Of a stretch of DNA of 64,000 bases, positions 43,750 through 55,531 are shown piece after piece (position 1 is the stretch's first letter; each line of letters starts with the position of its first letter). The DNA lies in NCBI GenBank assembly GCA_951640165.1, contig OX621244.1, positions 12,108,001 to 12,172,000 of the forward strand, given 5' to 3'. A model generated the notes under the pieces. It did not search any database. It was not told the DNA's origin and saw nothing but the letters and a program-made list of their open reading frames with translations. The position numbers and the translations under genes are program-made. The DNA comes from Pseudoips prasinana (lineage: Eukaryota; Arthropoda; Insecta; Lepidoptera; Nolidae).

Positions 43750-44097
43750 ATGTCCTCCCGACCTCCCGCCGTTCGGTCACGGCGGCCAGTCTCAACGGAG
43801 ACTAGCAAATTGCCCAGGACATATTATAGTGCACAAGTGTATGCGCAAACACAGGGGCACTTTCTATTCCATCACTCTCATGATCCGATGGGACGGCTAG
43901 CAATACGACCGGAATGGGGTCAGGTACAGGACCGACGGCTTTACGTGCACTCCGAGGCACGGGGGTGTAATACCGCCAAGTTCCAGACTTCGGGCTGACA
44001 CAGAAGTTTAATTTTATGAAAAAATCCCAAAATCGCTTTTTGGCCCGACCCGAGATTTGAACCCCGGACCTCATTATCTGCGGTTGAACACCTTTCA
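43750..44097 (-). mobile_element. SINE-F, head partly lost
   Basis: Minus strand: GAGGTCCGGGGTTCAAATCT, CCCGTGCCTCGGAGTGCACG, ACTTGTGCACTATAATATGT and TCTCCGTTGAGACTGGCCGC. The extreme 5' head (CCTGTTGGTCTAGAGG) is replaced. Confidence 0.88.
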
Positions 44098-44230
44098 AAC
44101 GTCTAAGTCAGAAAATCGTTTGACCTTGACAGCATTTCACAGGTTTATTTTTAGTAACGATGTTATATTCCAACATAAACTACTATTCTGTTAAAGTGTT
44201 ATTGCTTTCGTTTCGAAATATAACCCTATT

Positions 44231-44236
44231 GTGGCG

Positions 44237-44276
<40 letters not shown>

Positions 44277-44302
44277 TAATATGTATATATATATGACGCC
44301 AC
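44231..44302. repeat. Palindromic (TA)n with GTGGCGTC ends
   Basis: GTGGCGTCATATATA at the left and TATATATGACGCCAC at the right are exact complements, with TACATATTAATATGTA near the middle. The whole 72 bp can fold into one hairpin. Confidence 0.9.
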
Positions 44303-44317
44303 ACCAATATCAATAAT

Positions 44318-44603
44318 AATAATATCCTGGGACATTATTTACATACGGCCATCTGATCCTAAACTAAGCGGAGCTTGTACTATGGAAACCAGATAACTGA
44401 TATACATAATTATCATAATAGTTTTTTTTTACACTTTTTTTTCACTACATTTTTTTGTAAATACATACTTATATAGATAATTACACCCAGACTCAGGGCA
44501 AACAGACATTTTCATGAACACAAATATCTGTCCTGGGTGGGAATCGAACCCACAACCTCCGGCGCAAAAAACAAGCATTTGCCTACCACGCCAACAGGCC
44601 GTA
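44318..44603 (-). mobile_element. SINE-A, complete
   Basis: Minus strand: GGCCTGTTGGCGTGGTAGGC, GGTTGTGGGTTCGATTCCCA, body GAGTCTGGGTGTAATTATCT, then a T-rich insertion (44415-44455), and tail AGTACAAGCTCCGCTTAGTT. Confidence 0.9.
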
Positions 44604-45120
44604 AATCAAATATGAAACTCCGAGGTTTATTTATAAACCAAAACGCGTCAATTGTAGAGGCGGACACGCATTTATTAGCATAAGGCAGCCACAAGTTCAC
44701 CGAGAGAATGACAGTAATAACAAATTAGGGTAACTGCTCCAAACGTGGTCCGTCCGAACCGCTATTGTACTTGTACTTCCCCCAACACAGCTGCTAATTG
44801 TGTTTTTGTTTGCTATTTTACGGCCAAATGTTGCTTTAATATTAAAATTCTGGAACTTCAAGCTTTATAAAGTACGCCTGTATTTTTAGTGGAAGTGTAA
44901 AATAATTGATATACTTTGTCTGTTGGATTTTCTGGTTTGTTGAAAATAATAATATCTGACTTCATTTCATAAGTAGTATTTACGTAGGATTTAAATGATA
45001 GACTTCCATCAGATTTTACTATAGTTTTTAACTTATTCGTGATATTGAATTTTAAACATAGGCAAGTAGATTTACGAATGCTAAAAACTGCGTATGGTAA
45101 TAAGTACGTAGGTGACGGAT
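44604..45120. other. Unique AT-rich DNA
   Basis: No feature supported. Confidence 0.5.
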
Positions 45121-45545
45121 CTAGAAGAAGAAGAAGTACACTTTATTGCATAAGGAATATACATATCTATTATATATAACTCTTAGATACCAAAAGTAGA
45201 TTCATACACAAATGAGCACTATCTACATAATATTTTGACTTTGAAAATCTCTATTACATGAATTTCATAGAATATTCATGACGTATAATTATGCTAAAGG
45301 TTTTGTTGACATTCTTTACATTAATAATATAGAGGAACTACATTATTTATATAGAAGAAGAAGAAGATGTTTTTATTTTTTATTGAACACATATACGCAC
45401 ACATTGAAATAAAGTTTGTACAAATCTTATATTTACTTACATACTACAATAAAACTAAACATGATTAAGAAAAAAACATTAAAAAGAAACAAATTACAAG
45501 GAATAATTAATATAATAATGTGTTCAATTGGTAGGCACCTATATT
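45121..45545 (-). mobile_element. Two adjacent LINE-like 3' ends with (TTC)n tails
   Basis: Two blocks each begin on plus with TAGAAGAAGAAGAAG (45121 and 45351), followed by TACACTTTATTGCATAAGG and ATGTTTTTATTTTTTATTGA. Read on minus these are LINE or SINE 3' ends with an AATAAA-like signal and a (TTC)n tail. The clade is not determined. Confidence 0.55.
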
Positions 45546-46894
45546 CAAATATATATTACCAGTCTTATAGAATAGCTTAAAAACGACCATATTTATAAAA
45601 GCAAAAATATAAACGCAACTTGTTCTGCAAATACGTTTAAATCTGAGGTCTACCCAAGAGACGACCGTTGGATATGTAGGTACTTAATATTGGAAATCCA
45701 CGTTAAACCGCTCTTGTCATGTTGCCCATATGCCAGAGCGTTAACAATAGAATTAGTCGTCATTCAAAGTACCGAGTCAAATTCACAACATATCTGGATA
45801 ACGTGTAGCAAGTGCACTCGTCTGGCGGGGGTGACACTTTGAGCCCTTCCGATACTGACATTATGTTACAACATGAAGCTAGGGGCGTACGCTTACACAA
45901 TGGCCGATCATTGGTACCTTCACCCTATTCATGTTCGCACACACTTTTAGTTTTGAATATGAAATTGAATCGTGATTTTGTAATATTATGAACATGTGGT
46001 AACAATATTTGTGCGACAAATTAAAAAAAAAAGGATATTAATTTCTTTTATTGCTTAGCTTTAATTGAAATAATGCGGAAATATTTTTCCCTTCCGCACA
46101 AAATATAAAAATCTAAATTGTTGATTCCTTTATTTCGTTTCAGTATTCGAAGGAGAAAATAAATTCACCCACAAGGCGCGGCTTGAAATATTCAATGAAG
46201 AGATTTTATGAAGAAAAAAAATCTCATTTGCATCTCAAAAGCGATGCGAGTTAATGGGACCGTTTCGAATGCGAGGCACGTCATTCCCTACCGTCTCAAC
46301 CCTTACGACACTTAGAAGTTAGGACAGCGGCACACAAGCGCTAATTGGCGATAATGTATGTATCGATAATCCGTATTTCACCTGAATGTCTCATTAGGTC
46401 AAGCGACAACGATTGCGATTCGCAGAAACTGGCCTGAATCGATTTATGGTTTACTTTTTTTACCAGAACTTTTAATATTAACTTTTCAAATTGTTGTTCT
46501 TTTTGGTGTACCTATTTAATAAGGCCTTACAATGTTCTCATGTTCAAATTCAGGCTATGGTGATTGGTGACGAATCGCAGGAACATATTAGTCTATCAGG
46601 ACGTTAAGATAACGACTTGCCATGAATAAGTCAAGGCTATAAGGAACTCTAGTGATATTGTAAACAATCCGATATATCGTGTCCCAACCTTCTCCATGAC
46701 CCAGTAGTCTCAATCGTACCTCAATCGTACCTCAATCGGACGAGCAGTTCGTAATTTAACGTATTACGTGTGTTTACAATTTATTCGGCTTGATACATCG
46801 TTCTCATCTCTTGTCCGTTGAAGCAGTATCAGTTAAGACTTAATGTCAACGTTAAATTTAAGAAATAAGATGAGATTCAATGAAGATTAGGTAT
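45546..46894. other. Unique stretch, possible regulatory DNA
   Basis: Contains GC-richer non-repetitive patches at 45640-45930 and 46150-46400, one TATCGATA (46361-46368), and a short G-neighbour relic at 46660-46690 (TGTAAACAATCCGATATATC, shared with 9565-9590). No gene. Confidence 0.4.
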
Positions 46895-47010
46895 CTGCGC
46901 GGAAGATATTACAGTGCACTAGTGTGTGCGCCATTACAAATAAGCTCTCTATTTTCATACCATCATGATATAGCTGAGACGACCAGAAAGAGACGGTGGG
47001 GACAGAGGCT
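46895..47010 (-). mobile_element. SINE-F relic
   Basis: ATTACAGTGCACTAGTGTGT and CCATCATGATATAGCTGAGA are degenerate matches to the 44.0-kb copy. Confidence 0.55.
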
Positions 47011-47227
47011 GCTTCTGAGAACTCTAAAGAAACTTTTGGACTGACATGTGATTTGAACTAAAATCCTCACAATTTGCAAATAAACTGCCGCTAAACCAAT
47101 GAGGTATAGGCATTGCCTCATTGGTAAAACGACACATGTTCAACGATAGATTTAAATTGAAGCGAGGTTTATTTTTGTTACAAGCAACCGAAATCGTTGC
47201 ATATTTTATACTAAAGTCAATTGTGAA

Positions 47228-47455
47228 TAATAATAATATGATATAATATCCTGGTACATTATTCACACACGACCATCTGATCACAAACTAATCAGAGCTT
47301 GAACTATGGAAACGAGATAACTGATATATTACATACACCACTTTTCTTTTCTTAAAAATAATTACACCCAGACTCAGAACAAACAGACATGTTCCTGGGT
47401 GAAAATCGAACCCACGACCTGCAGCATGAAAGGCAATCATTTACCAAACACACAT
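47228..47455 (-). mobile_element. SINE-A, diverged
   Basis: Minus strand: CAGGTCGTGGGTTCGATTTT, GAGTCTGGGTGTAATTATTT, AGTTCAAGCTCTGATTAGTT, and tail with an ATAATAATAT-like run. Confidence 0.85.
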
Positions 47456-50400
47456 AATGTCTATGTAGGTCTCTAAATAATTGCAGCCCTGTTGGTGACG
47501 TAATAATTACAATTTATTAAACACGTTGAGTCGGAAAGTGTCCTCAAATAAGGATTGAGCTTTTCATTAAGAATCGTGCGAATGAGCATATGGGAAAACG
47601 ACAGGGGACTAACGAAATAGCTTCCCTTTGTTCCTGTAACGGCCTATAGACTATTCCAATTCAATTTAAAATTGAAGCCTATTTACATAATAATACGAAT
47701 CAATTTTAAACTAGATCGAAAAGGTTGATAGGTAATTAATTTTATTGAACTAAGGCCACGATATAGTAATTGACGAAACAGGGTAACTGACGAACTCCGA
47801 CGAGAATTAAGAGAAATTCGACAGCATTACATTATTGATGAGTTTTTAATTACGTCTATCAAACGTTTTTAGCTTAATGACTGTATTTCTACGATGAAAG
47901 TTTAAGGACTTAAGTGTTCGATGAATTTTATCTAGTTGCTAAATACTTAGTTATATTTATTAACTGGGTAACTACATAAAATATTAGCTAATCCAAAAAC
48001 AAATCCTGTAACTTCAACTATTAGCGAAGGCGATTTTCCAAAGTTCTAGCCATCCACTAGAACTTTGAAAAGACGCGTTTACATAATAAAAGGTGAGTGT
48101 TAAAATTTAAAGATGACCTTGAAGTTGACCTTGACTACATTATAGGTTCAAAATCAATCTTCAATGTTTTAAAGACTCACCTTAGGATATTTAAAATTTT
48201 GTCCTGAGTTTGCACTGAAATATTGAACTTATACGTTAACCTTAAGCTCCGAATGCTTCAATATGAGATTTAAAAAATAAAATGTTGATATACCCATTAT
48301 AGACTCTCGACCCAGGGTATTCGTAAACCTAAATCTCCGAAAATTCTATGAAAGCAAAAGAAAATCTTGTATGGAATCTATTACAAGTTTAAGATCTATG
48401 TTTAAAATCAGGTTGACGTCGTCAAATATAGTGATCTGATACAGTATGCCATATAATAATTGCGGATCGGACATGTATTTTATTTATGTTAACGGATTTA
48501 ACAAACATTAGTAAATAAGTTATATTAAATAACGGCACATTGTATTGTCAGTAATAAAAAGAAAAACATGTCCCTAATCGTACTCACAATCATATTATAA
48601 TTTACCATGTGTTTAATTCCGGTAATTCAGGTTATAATCTTGATATGCCTCGATTTTTTCCAACCTAAATACTCAAGGCACATAATGATACGTAATAGAA
48701 TCTCCCATTAAACCCAACAACTTAATAAGAGTCTTCACTTTGTTACACAAATCCCTTACGCAATTACAACTTGAAGACTTTTAATCCGACCTCGTAACAA
48801 CCATCAGAACAACATTCAGAGAATTTAAAACTCAAGTTTATTAAAGTTATAAAAAGTAATTCGTCTAATAGAAATTTCAGTTTAAAGCCTTTAATCATAC
48901 TTGGATGCAAATTATCACAGCGTTTAACTTGATATAAAACTTTATGAATTAATGGAACTCCGAAAAACTCACTTGAATTATGCATATGCGAAGTTTCGCC
49001 GAATGAATAAAGTAACCGTAAAACTACTCTGTAATTACGTAACATCGTCTGCCGATACGATCGGAGCCAATATCGATACTCGATCGATACATCCACCGAT
49101 CGAGATCCGATTCGAACGAGCGCGACCAATTTTATTCACGAAACATTTAGCTTTAGATAAAATCTCACGGCGCGCTCCATAATGGCCTTAGCTGATTTTA
49201 AAACAATAAAATGCAAAGTCTTTCGAATGAGTGCGATTGTTAGTGTGAATCAGATAAGTAGAATAGATATTGAATCCTATTGAATATTGTTTTACAACAC
49301 GGTTTATTCAGAAATTATACGCTATAGCTGAAGTGTTTATCACGTAACGAGAATTGATTGCTCTGTGTTGCGATGGAACTACCCTATTTAAAGATAACAA
49401 AACCTTTAAATTACGCCATTTAATAAAGTTCCGTTATAGCTGAATAATTCAAACTATGTGAGTTCAAACGATAAAGTTCGCTGACATGATTTCTGAGCAA
49501 TCAGTACAGATCATATCAAGATATATCTGCGAAAGTTAAAAATCTTAATCGCCCCGTCCAAAAACTGAGGTGAGTTCCAATTATTAAAAAAATCTTTAAC
49601 GATAAAATCGAGTTAATGAAGAACGGTACTCAATATCTCGATCGACGCTGCGCACTAACTCTGAAATTGATTTCATTCCATCGACGCGAGTCGATCGAAA
49701 ATACTGATATGATTTGCGGAAGTATTACAATTTTCAAACGTTATATCCTTTGAACGCTTTACGATGCATTATGTAATAGATATCGTAATGTATGCAATTT
49801 AATAATTTACGACTAAATTGAGTAATTTATTCTTGGTTGCGATTAAATGGCCGTGTGTTCCTGGCTACTAATTAGCTGATGCCACATAAGGAGTCTAGGG
49901 ATTAGATATATATTAGAAGATCAGCTAGGTGCATTCACCAGCATATTAATGGCGCCATATTTTGATCAAGTGTTCAGACAAGTAACGATTATGAAAACAA
50001 CTATCGAGTACTGTGATCAAGTTATAACTGTATGGTAGTCGTAAATTGGCACATCCTAGTTATTACAGATACAGATCGGCCCATCTAAATATATTATAAT
50101 TGCTGTTTAGACAACATAACAACAGTTTTCAATTGTTTTTCTGTAGAAATTGTATTAGACGATTTAAAATAAAATCATAATGATTATGAACGTTTGACAA
50201 AAGTGGTCGAAATCGACTTGATAACCCAAGTCGATTCCGTGACTTTATTATTTTCTCTACTAGTTTATATTATCTCCTTTAGTATAGATAGCTAAAATAA
50301 GACTCCATAATTCGAAGAATCTGTTACTGTTTTAATGAAGTTAGTATAAATCTGTCTCAATTTATGCCAAATACATTAAAAAAGAAATCTGGTTAGCAGC

Positions 50401-50465
50401 CCAGGTAGCCCAAAAAATTTCTAGTTCGAATCAAAACTTAAATTGTCATTTTTCTTCTATATAAA
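47456..50465. other. Long unique stretch, no gene assigned
   Basis: No repeat recognised over ~3 kb. A 121-codon minus-strand frame (48764-49129) shows no domain. A cluster of ATCGAT-type palindromes at 49050-49110 includes TATCGATA (49071-49078). Confidence 0.4.
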
Positions 50466-50700
50466 TGATCAGGCGCTCATAGCTTGATACTCTCTACGGG
50501 TCGCAAGTTATTGGCGAGGTTAAGCAACTAGGCTTCCAGTCAGTCCATGAATGGGTGACCGCCTAAGTAGTTTCACCTCTGCGCGACTTCGGGCTTCGGA
50601 AGGCACCTTCAGCTGTCAGTCCAGGTTGTAGCTTTTAGGCAACAATCGTTAAGCCATGTCAGGGGCCTACTGGAAGGCTTGAACAATTCTCGGCTCTGTA
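50466..50700 (+). mobile_element. 5S rRNA-derived SINE, near complete
   Basis: GGCGAGGTTAAGCAACTAGG, CAGTCAGTCCATGAATGGGT and GACCGCCTAAG are the closest matches to 5S rRNA in the window. The body is CAACAATCGTTAAGCCATGT; the tail CTACTGGAAGGCTTGAACAA is truncated. Confidence 0.9.
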
Positions 50701-51772
50701 AATTATTTGGTTTACTGATAAATATTACTGTTCTAATATTATTTATACATAGTATTTCAATCGGGTCATACATAAAAGCTAAACCTACGTTAGCTTTTAT
50801 GTCAAGCAAAATGTATGATCCCGTCTTTCCACGAATATAATGTAATGTATACAATATATATGACCGTATAATTATTATTATCTTCATATTTATATCGATA
50901 CTCAATACTCCGTACTATCCGAAATCGATTATCTAATCACACATTCAATTTGGTAGCTGCGTCCCCCGACAGTTGGTATGTCAATAATAATTCCGAGTAA
51001 CACTATACTGTTGAATAAAATGATTAACCTCGTACAGGGTTCGCCCAAAATTCTACAGGATGGTCACAATGTCACGCTATAGATACATTTGTCAAATACA
51101 ATGTCTTTGTATAGGGAAACAAAGGTTATAATTTTAGACCGACTTGAAATTAGGCAATTTGATCGCGTGTGTTTAATTATATAGATTTGAATTTAATACT
51201 ATGTAATGTGTGTAAACTACTAACTTTGAGTCTGGGAATAAAGTACCGACTAAGTTTCACTGGTCATTTTAGGCAGAAGTCTGCGGAATATTTTTCAGGC
51301 ACGTAAACATATATGTATACCTAGATAGTTATTATCTGACTCTATTTCATCCTTATAAATATTACTTACAATCATCACAAAATAATTTGACTAAAATAGA
51401 AAAGGTTTACTTTAGTTGGATGGAAACGACGATTTAAACAAAATTTGTATGTGACCTGTTTTTTTAGGTAAGTCATGTGCATTCTTCATGTTTATTTTAA
51501 TGTGAAGAATGAAATGGTTCCACGGTCTTATTCATAATTGCGTTATAAGTACGATGTGATATACATACATCAGTTGTATGCGCATGTCTGGAATCGTTTG
51601 CAATGTCGTACTGATATAGATTTTATTCAAATAGGAGTCAAATGCTTATTCCACAACGATACATTATTCCAAAGGCGAGCAGTATTCCAAAATGACATGT
51701 GTAACTGTGAAATTAATCAACATCCAAACCCGTATAGCCAGCGTGATATAGTCGGCTAATTTGCCTGCACAA
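50701..51772. other. Unique AT-rich DNA
   Basis: One TATCGATA at 50893-50900; no gene. Confidence 0.5.
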
Positions 51773-52040
51773 TGTTGGAGGACAACGGCCGCTGATGCAG
51801 AAAGGTTCTTGAGTGGCGACCACGAACTGGAAGACGCAGCGTGGGCAGGCCCTACAAGATAGACCGATGATCTTTTGAGGGTCGCTGGAGAACGCTGGAT
51901 GCGGGTAGCGCAAAACCGGCAATTGTGGAGATCTTTGAGGGTGGCCTGTGTCAAGCATTGGACGTCTTCCGGCTGATATGATGACTTTGGAGGAGACCTG
52001 TGGCCAGCTGTGGGACGTTTATGGGTTGTAATAATATGAT
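51773..52040 (+). mobile_element. RTE-clade LINE 3' end, with duplicated last segment
   Basis: GGAAGACGCAGCGTGGGCAG, AGACCGATGATCTTTTGAGG, CCGGCAATTGTGGAGATCTT; in one frame RVAGERWMRVAQNRQLWRSL. After the first terminus (GGCTGATATGATGA) a second similar one follows (GGAGACCTGTGGCCAGCTGT). Confidence 0.85.
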
Positions 52041-52199
52041 GCAATTATGTATTATGTAGTCGTAACATATAAAAGTTCAAATGGATTTGCATAAAATTTG
52101 GCACTTTTATAACTTGCTATAAATAGGCTGGGTCTAAAAAAATTGCTTGAATTTATATGGCATAAGGTGACTTCGTTTGTTTTTTCCAGGATACATTGA

Positions 52200-52567
52200 T
52201 TGATGTCCTCCCGACCGAATTTCGGCCACGGCGGCCAGTCTTAATGGAGACTAGCCAATTGCGCAGGACATATTATAGTGCACAAGTGTGTGCGCAAACA
52301 CTGGGGCACTTTCTATTCCATCACTCTCATGATCCGATGGGACGCCAAGCGACACGACCGGAAAGAGTTCAGGTACAGGACCGACGGCTTTACGTGCTCT
52401 CCGAGGCACGGTGGTGTAATCCCGCCAACTTCCAGACTTCGGGCTGATACTGAGAAATTTCTTTTTACGGACAAATCCCAAAATCACTTTTTGCCCGACC
52501 CGGGATTTGAACCCAGGACCTCATTATCTGCGGTTGAACACGCTACCGCTAGACCAACGAGGCAGTC
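52200..52567 (-). mobile_element. SINE-F, full length
   Basis: Minus strand: CTGCCTCGTTGGTCTAGCGG, TCCTGGGTTCAAATCCCGGG, CCGTGCCTCGGAGAGCACGT, ACTTGTGCACTATAATATGT; ends GAGGACATCAAT. Confidence 0.92.
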
Positions 52568-53021
52568 AAACATATTTATATGGTATACATATTTCATAGC
52601 CAACTGGACCTGCACAATTAATGATTGCGACTGCGTTTGTGTTAATTCAGGTAATAAAGTAATAGCATTTTAATACTACACCGTTTTAATATTACAGCTA
52701 AAAGAACAAACAAACGTACAAACACGCCCAGCTTTTATCCTATAACAACGAAGTCAAGGGCAACATAGTCGTATAAAAAATGGCCCTGGCTTAAGTAGAC
52801 ATAATAAGAACCAATATTACGATATTTATTATGTTCTTTAATTACTTTTCCAAAACTGAATCCACCAAACATTAAAATAATTACACTTGTACGACTTAAG
52901 AGTTGGGCGTGTAGGTGTATGCAAAGTTGCTTCAATTAAAACAAAGATAACCATTCCATTTATGAGCTTAGTACAATTACAATAAAATATTGTCGTTAAT
53001 TGGCACTCAGGATAGCTTTTT
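52568..53021. other. Unique AT-rich DNA left of the LINE
   Basis: No feature supported. Confidence 0.45.
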
Positions 53022-55531
53022 ATGGCACCGGAGAAGCATACCCACGTTCTCGGGGCTCCCACCATCAGGCACCAGAAGTCCACAGCAGGTTAGGTTTAGT
53101 CTGCGTCGCCACCACACGCCGAAGGCACCTGGGCGCAGGTAGTTGGTCGAAAGGCCAGAGCAAAGGTTGGCCACCTAAATCGGCCACCGGCGCATCCGAC
53201 TCCAAAGGGGCCGATCGCACTGCCGTGACCTCCACCATCCGCGGCAGTGACGATTAACCTGCCGTCGACCTCGGCCACTACCATGGCTGAGGTCATGAAG
53301 ATGGCGAGGACCAAGGTCCAATTGCAGGACCTTGGCCTAGAGGCGGGCCTGCGCCCCAAGAGGGCTTTGACTGGGGGTCTCATTTTGAGGATCCCTGGTC
53401 CAGAGGGGTCCGCAAAGGCGGAGGCCCTCACCACTCGGCTAAGGGAAGCCTTAGCCGAGACGGGTGCGGTGGTGGCGCACCCAGTGGCAATGGGAGAGCT
53501 CCGGGTGATGGGCCTGGACGACTCCACCGACCCCACCAAAGTGGCTGAAGTATTAGCCACGGTGGGAGGATGTGCCGTCGCCGACGTAAAAGTCGGCGAA
53601 ATTCGGTTTTCCCCGTCGGGCTTAGGTTCGGTGTCATCGGACAGCCAGTTTGGTTTCCGACAGGGACGTTCGACGCTGGACGCGATCAAGCGCGTTCGGA
53701 CCCTGTCGGAGCCCGCCGTTCGGGCGGGGGGGGTGGCGTTGGCGGTGAGCTTAGACATCGTCAACGCCTTCAACTCCGTCCCCTGGCGGGCGATACGGGA
53801 GGCACTGGTCCATCATAACGTGCCTCTTTACCTCCGTGGTATAGTCGGGGCATATTTGCGCGACAGGACGATAAAATTCGTCGGTCGGAACGGGATTGAA
53901 ATCCAGAGGGAGCTCTCCTGCGGGGTTCCTCAGGGGTCCGTGTTGGGACCTCTGCTATGGAGCCTCGCGTATGATGCGGTCCTGCGGATAAGCCTCCCTC
54001 CCGGAGTGAGCGTCGTCTGCTATGCGGACGACACGCTCGTCATAGCCCGGGAGGTAAGCTTCCAGCGGGCGGTACGGCTCGCCGAACTCGGAGTCGCGTG
54101 TGTCGTCGCGGCCATAATAAGACTGGGCCTTCGGGTAGCGCCTCACAAGACCAAGGCGCTATGGTTCCACGGCTTACGCCGTAGGGAGGAACCACCCAGT
54201 ATGTCGATACGTGTAGGTGACGCAGAGGTCAGGGTGGGGCGGTACATGAAGTACCTAGGCCTCACCCTAGACAGTCGATGGTGCTTCGAGGAGCACTTTG
54301 AGCGTCTGGCCCCCCGAGTGCGCCGGGTAACCGGTGCGTTACACCGGCTTTTGCCGAACCTCGGGGGTCCCCGGGAAGAAGTTCGCCGCCTCTACGGAGG
54401 TGTCGTGCGATCCATGGTCCTTTATGGGGCGCCCGTCTGGTCTGAACGCCTGACGGGCGCCTCCTGCTGCAGAGCTATTTTGAACAGCCTGCAGCGTGTA
54501 GTGGCCATACGGATCGCACGAGGATACCGAACGGTATCCTTTGAGGCGGCGACACTCCTGGCGCGCCTTCCGCCGTTTGATCTCCTGGCGGCAGTTGACG
54601 CGACGGTTTACACCGAAATCCGCGTCCGCCGGGAGAGTGGTGAGGCGCCAGAGCAGACGCACATTGCCTATAGGCGGGATGCACACCGGATTGTACTAAC
54701 ACAGTGGCGCGCACGGCTGGAGTTGCGCCTGAACGCGCGCCAACGTGCCGTCGGTGCTATCCTGCCTCACCTCGAGGCCTGGGTGGGAAGGAAGGGTGGT
54801 TACGTCACCTCCAGACTGACACAGATACTCACCGGACACGGGTGTTTCGGTGAGTATCTGTGCCGGATCGGCCGAGAAGCGACGACACATTGTCACCATT
54901 GCGGGAGCGACCTGGACTCTGCCCAGCATACGCTGGAGAAGTGCCCGGCTTGGGAGGCTGAGAGACGAGTCCTGGTCACTGAGATCGGACGGGATCTTTC
55001 GCCGCCAGCAGTCGTGTATGCGATGCTGGCTGGCGACTCCACCAAATGGGACGCCGTGGTCTCCTTCTGTGAGGCAGTTTTGCTGCAGAAGGAGGCCACC
55101 GAACGGGATCGGGAACGAGCCGATCCCGCTCGTAGGCGGAGGAGGCGTCGGGCTGGCGGTGGCAGCCGTTAGCCCAACTCCCCTCGGGGCCGCGGCGGCA
55201 GTGTGAGAAGTGTCCTCTACTGCCGCCACGTACAAGCGGCTCCGGGATGACAGCAATCTGTTTGTGGCGCAGTCGCTGTGCCGTACTGGCAGGAGTCGGC
55301 AATAGGGGAGGGCAATCCAAAGGAGCCCTCCCAGGGTACGTGTCCCGACCATCTGGGACATGGCGCAAAAGGGGGGTACCGGAGCAGCAAACCCGCGTTC
55401 CCGGGACTCCCCCATCAGGTGCCAAGAGAAGTCCACGGCAGGTAGGTTTAGTCGGTGCAAGTCCGACATACCCACCCGCAGACACTTTTTGCGGGTACCA
55501 TGCGAAGGCTTTATCAAAAAAAAAAAAAAGG
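53022..55531 (+). mobile_element. R1-clade non-LTR retrotransposon, internally deleted
   Basis: A ~2.5-kb GC-rich island in an AT-rich window. It has a 5' leader with GTTAGGTTTAGTC, an ORF1-to-RT fused frame (53247-55172), and a 3' region with TAGTCGGTGCAAGTCCGACA, CCCACCCGCAG and TTATCAAAAAAAAAAAAA, a poly(A) end near 55531. The RT motifs and C-terminal CCHC knuckle fit the R1 superclade. It lacks the endonuclease and much of ORF1, so it cannot move on its own. I found no clear target-site duplication. Confidence 0.88.
53247..55172 (+). CDS. Chimeric ORF1/reverse transcriptase, R1 clade, in-frame deletion
   Basis: A 641-codon open frame; the TGA at 53226-53228 closes it upstream. It opens at GTG (53247), with the first ATG 12 codons later, so the true start is uncertain. 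Residues ~20-127 resemble the part of an R1-type ORF1 (Gag-like) just before its zinc knuckles (MGELRVMGLDDS, GPSGLGSV-like end). At residues ~128-132 the sequence jumps to the RT: QFGFRQGRST (134-143), motif A LDIVNAF (Asp170), motif B CGVPQGSVLGP (from 225), motif C YADD (259-262). The C-terminal knuckle is Cys549-X2-Cys552-X8-His561-X4-Cys566, followed by an arginine-rich end. Missing are the ORF1 knuckles, the APE-type endonuclease and the RT fingers (about 500 residues of ORF2). The catalytic aspartates are intact. In the family this enzyme performs target-primed reverse transcription; this copy is inferred inactive. Large minus-strand frames over it are shadows. Confidence 0.85.
   Translation: MTINLPSTSATTMAEVMKMARTKVQLQDLGLEAGLRPKRALTGGLILRIPGPEGSAKAEALTTRLREALAETGAVVAHPVAMGELRVMGLDDSTDPTKVAEVLATVGGCAVADVKVGEIRFSPSGLGSVSSDSQFGFRQGRSTLDAIKRVRTLSEPAVRAGGVALAVSLDIVNAFNSVPWRAIREALVHHNVPLYLRGIVGAYLRDRTIKFVGRNGIEIQRELSCGVPQGSVLGPLLWSLAYDAVLRISLPPGVSVVCYADDTLVIAREVSFQRAVRLAELGVACVVAAIIRLGLRVAPHKTKALWFHGLRRREEPPSMSIRVGDAEVRVGRYMKYLGLTLDSRWCFEEHFERLAPRVRRVTGALHRLLPNLGGPREEVRRLYGGVVRSMVLYGAPVWSERLTGASCCRAILNSLQRVVAIRIARGYRTVSFEAATLLARLPPFDLLAAVDATVYTEIRVRRESGEAPEQTHIAYRRDAHRIVLTQWRARLELRLNARQRAVGAILPHLEAWVGRKGGYVTSRLTQILTGHGCFGEYLCRIGREATTHCHHCGSDLDSAQHTLEKCPAWEAERRVLVTEIGRDLSPPAVVYAMLAGDSTKWDAVVSFCEAVLLQKEATERDRERADPARRRRRRRAGGGSR

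Noticed and set aside
48764..49129. 121-codon minus-strand frame as a gene
   Set aside because: No domain, no codon pattern, overlaps a plus-strand frame and AT-rich unique DNA; length is within chance for 64 kb on two strands.
50466..50560. A 5S rRNA gene or pseudogene
   Set aside because: Only the internal block matches; the same non-5S body follows in every copy, so it is a SINE head.
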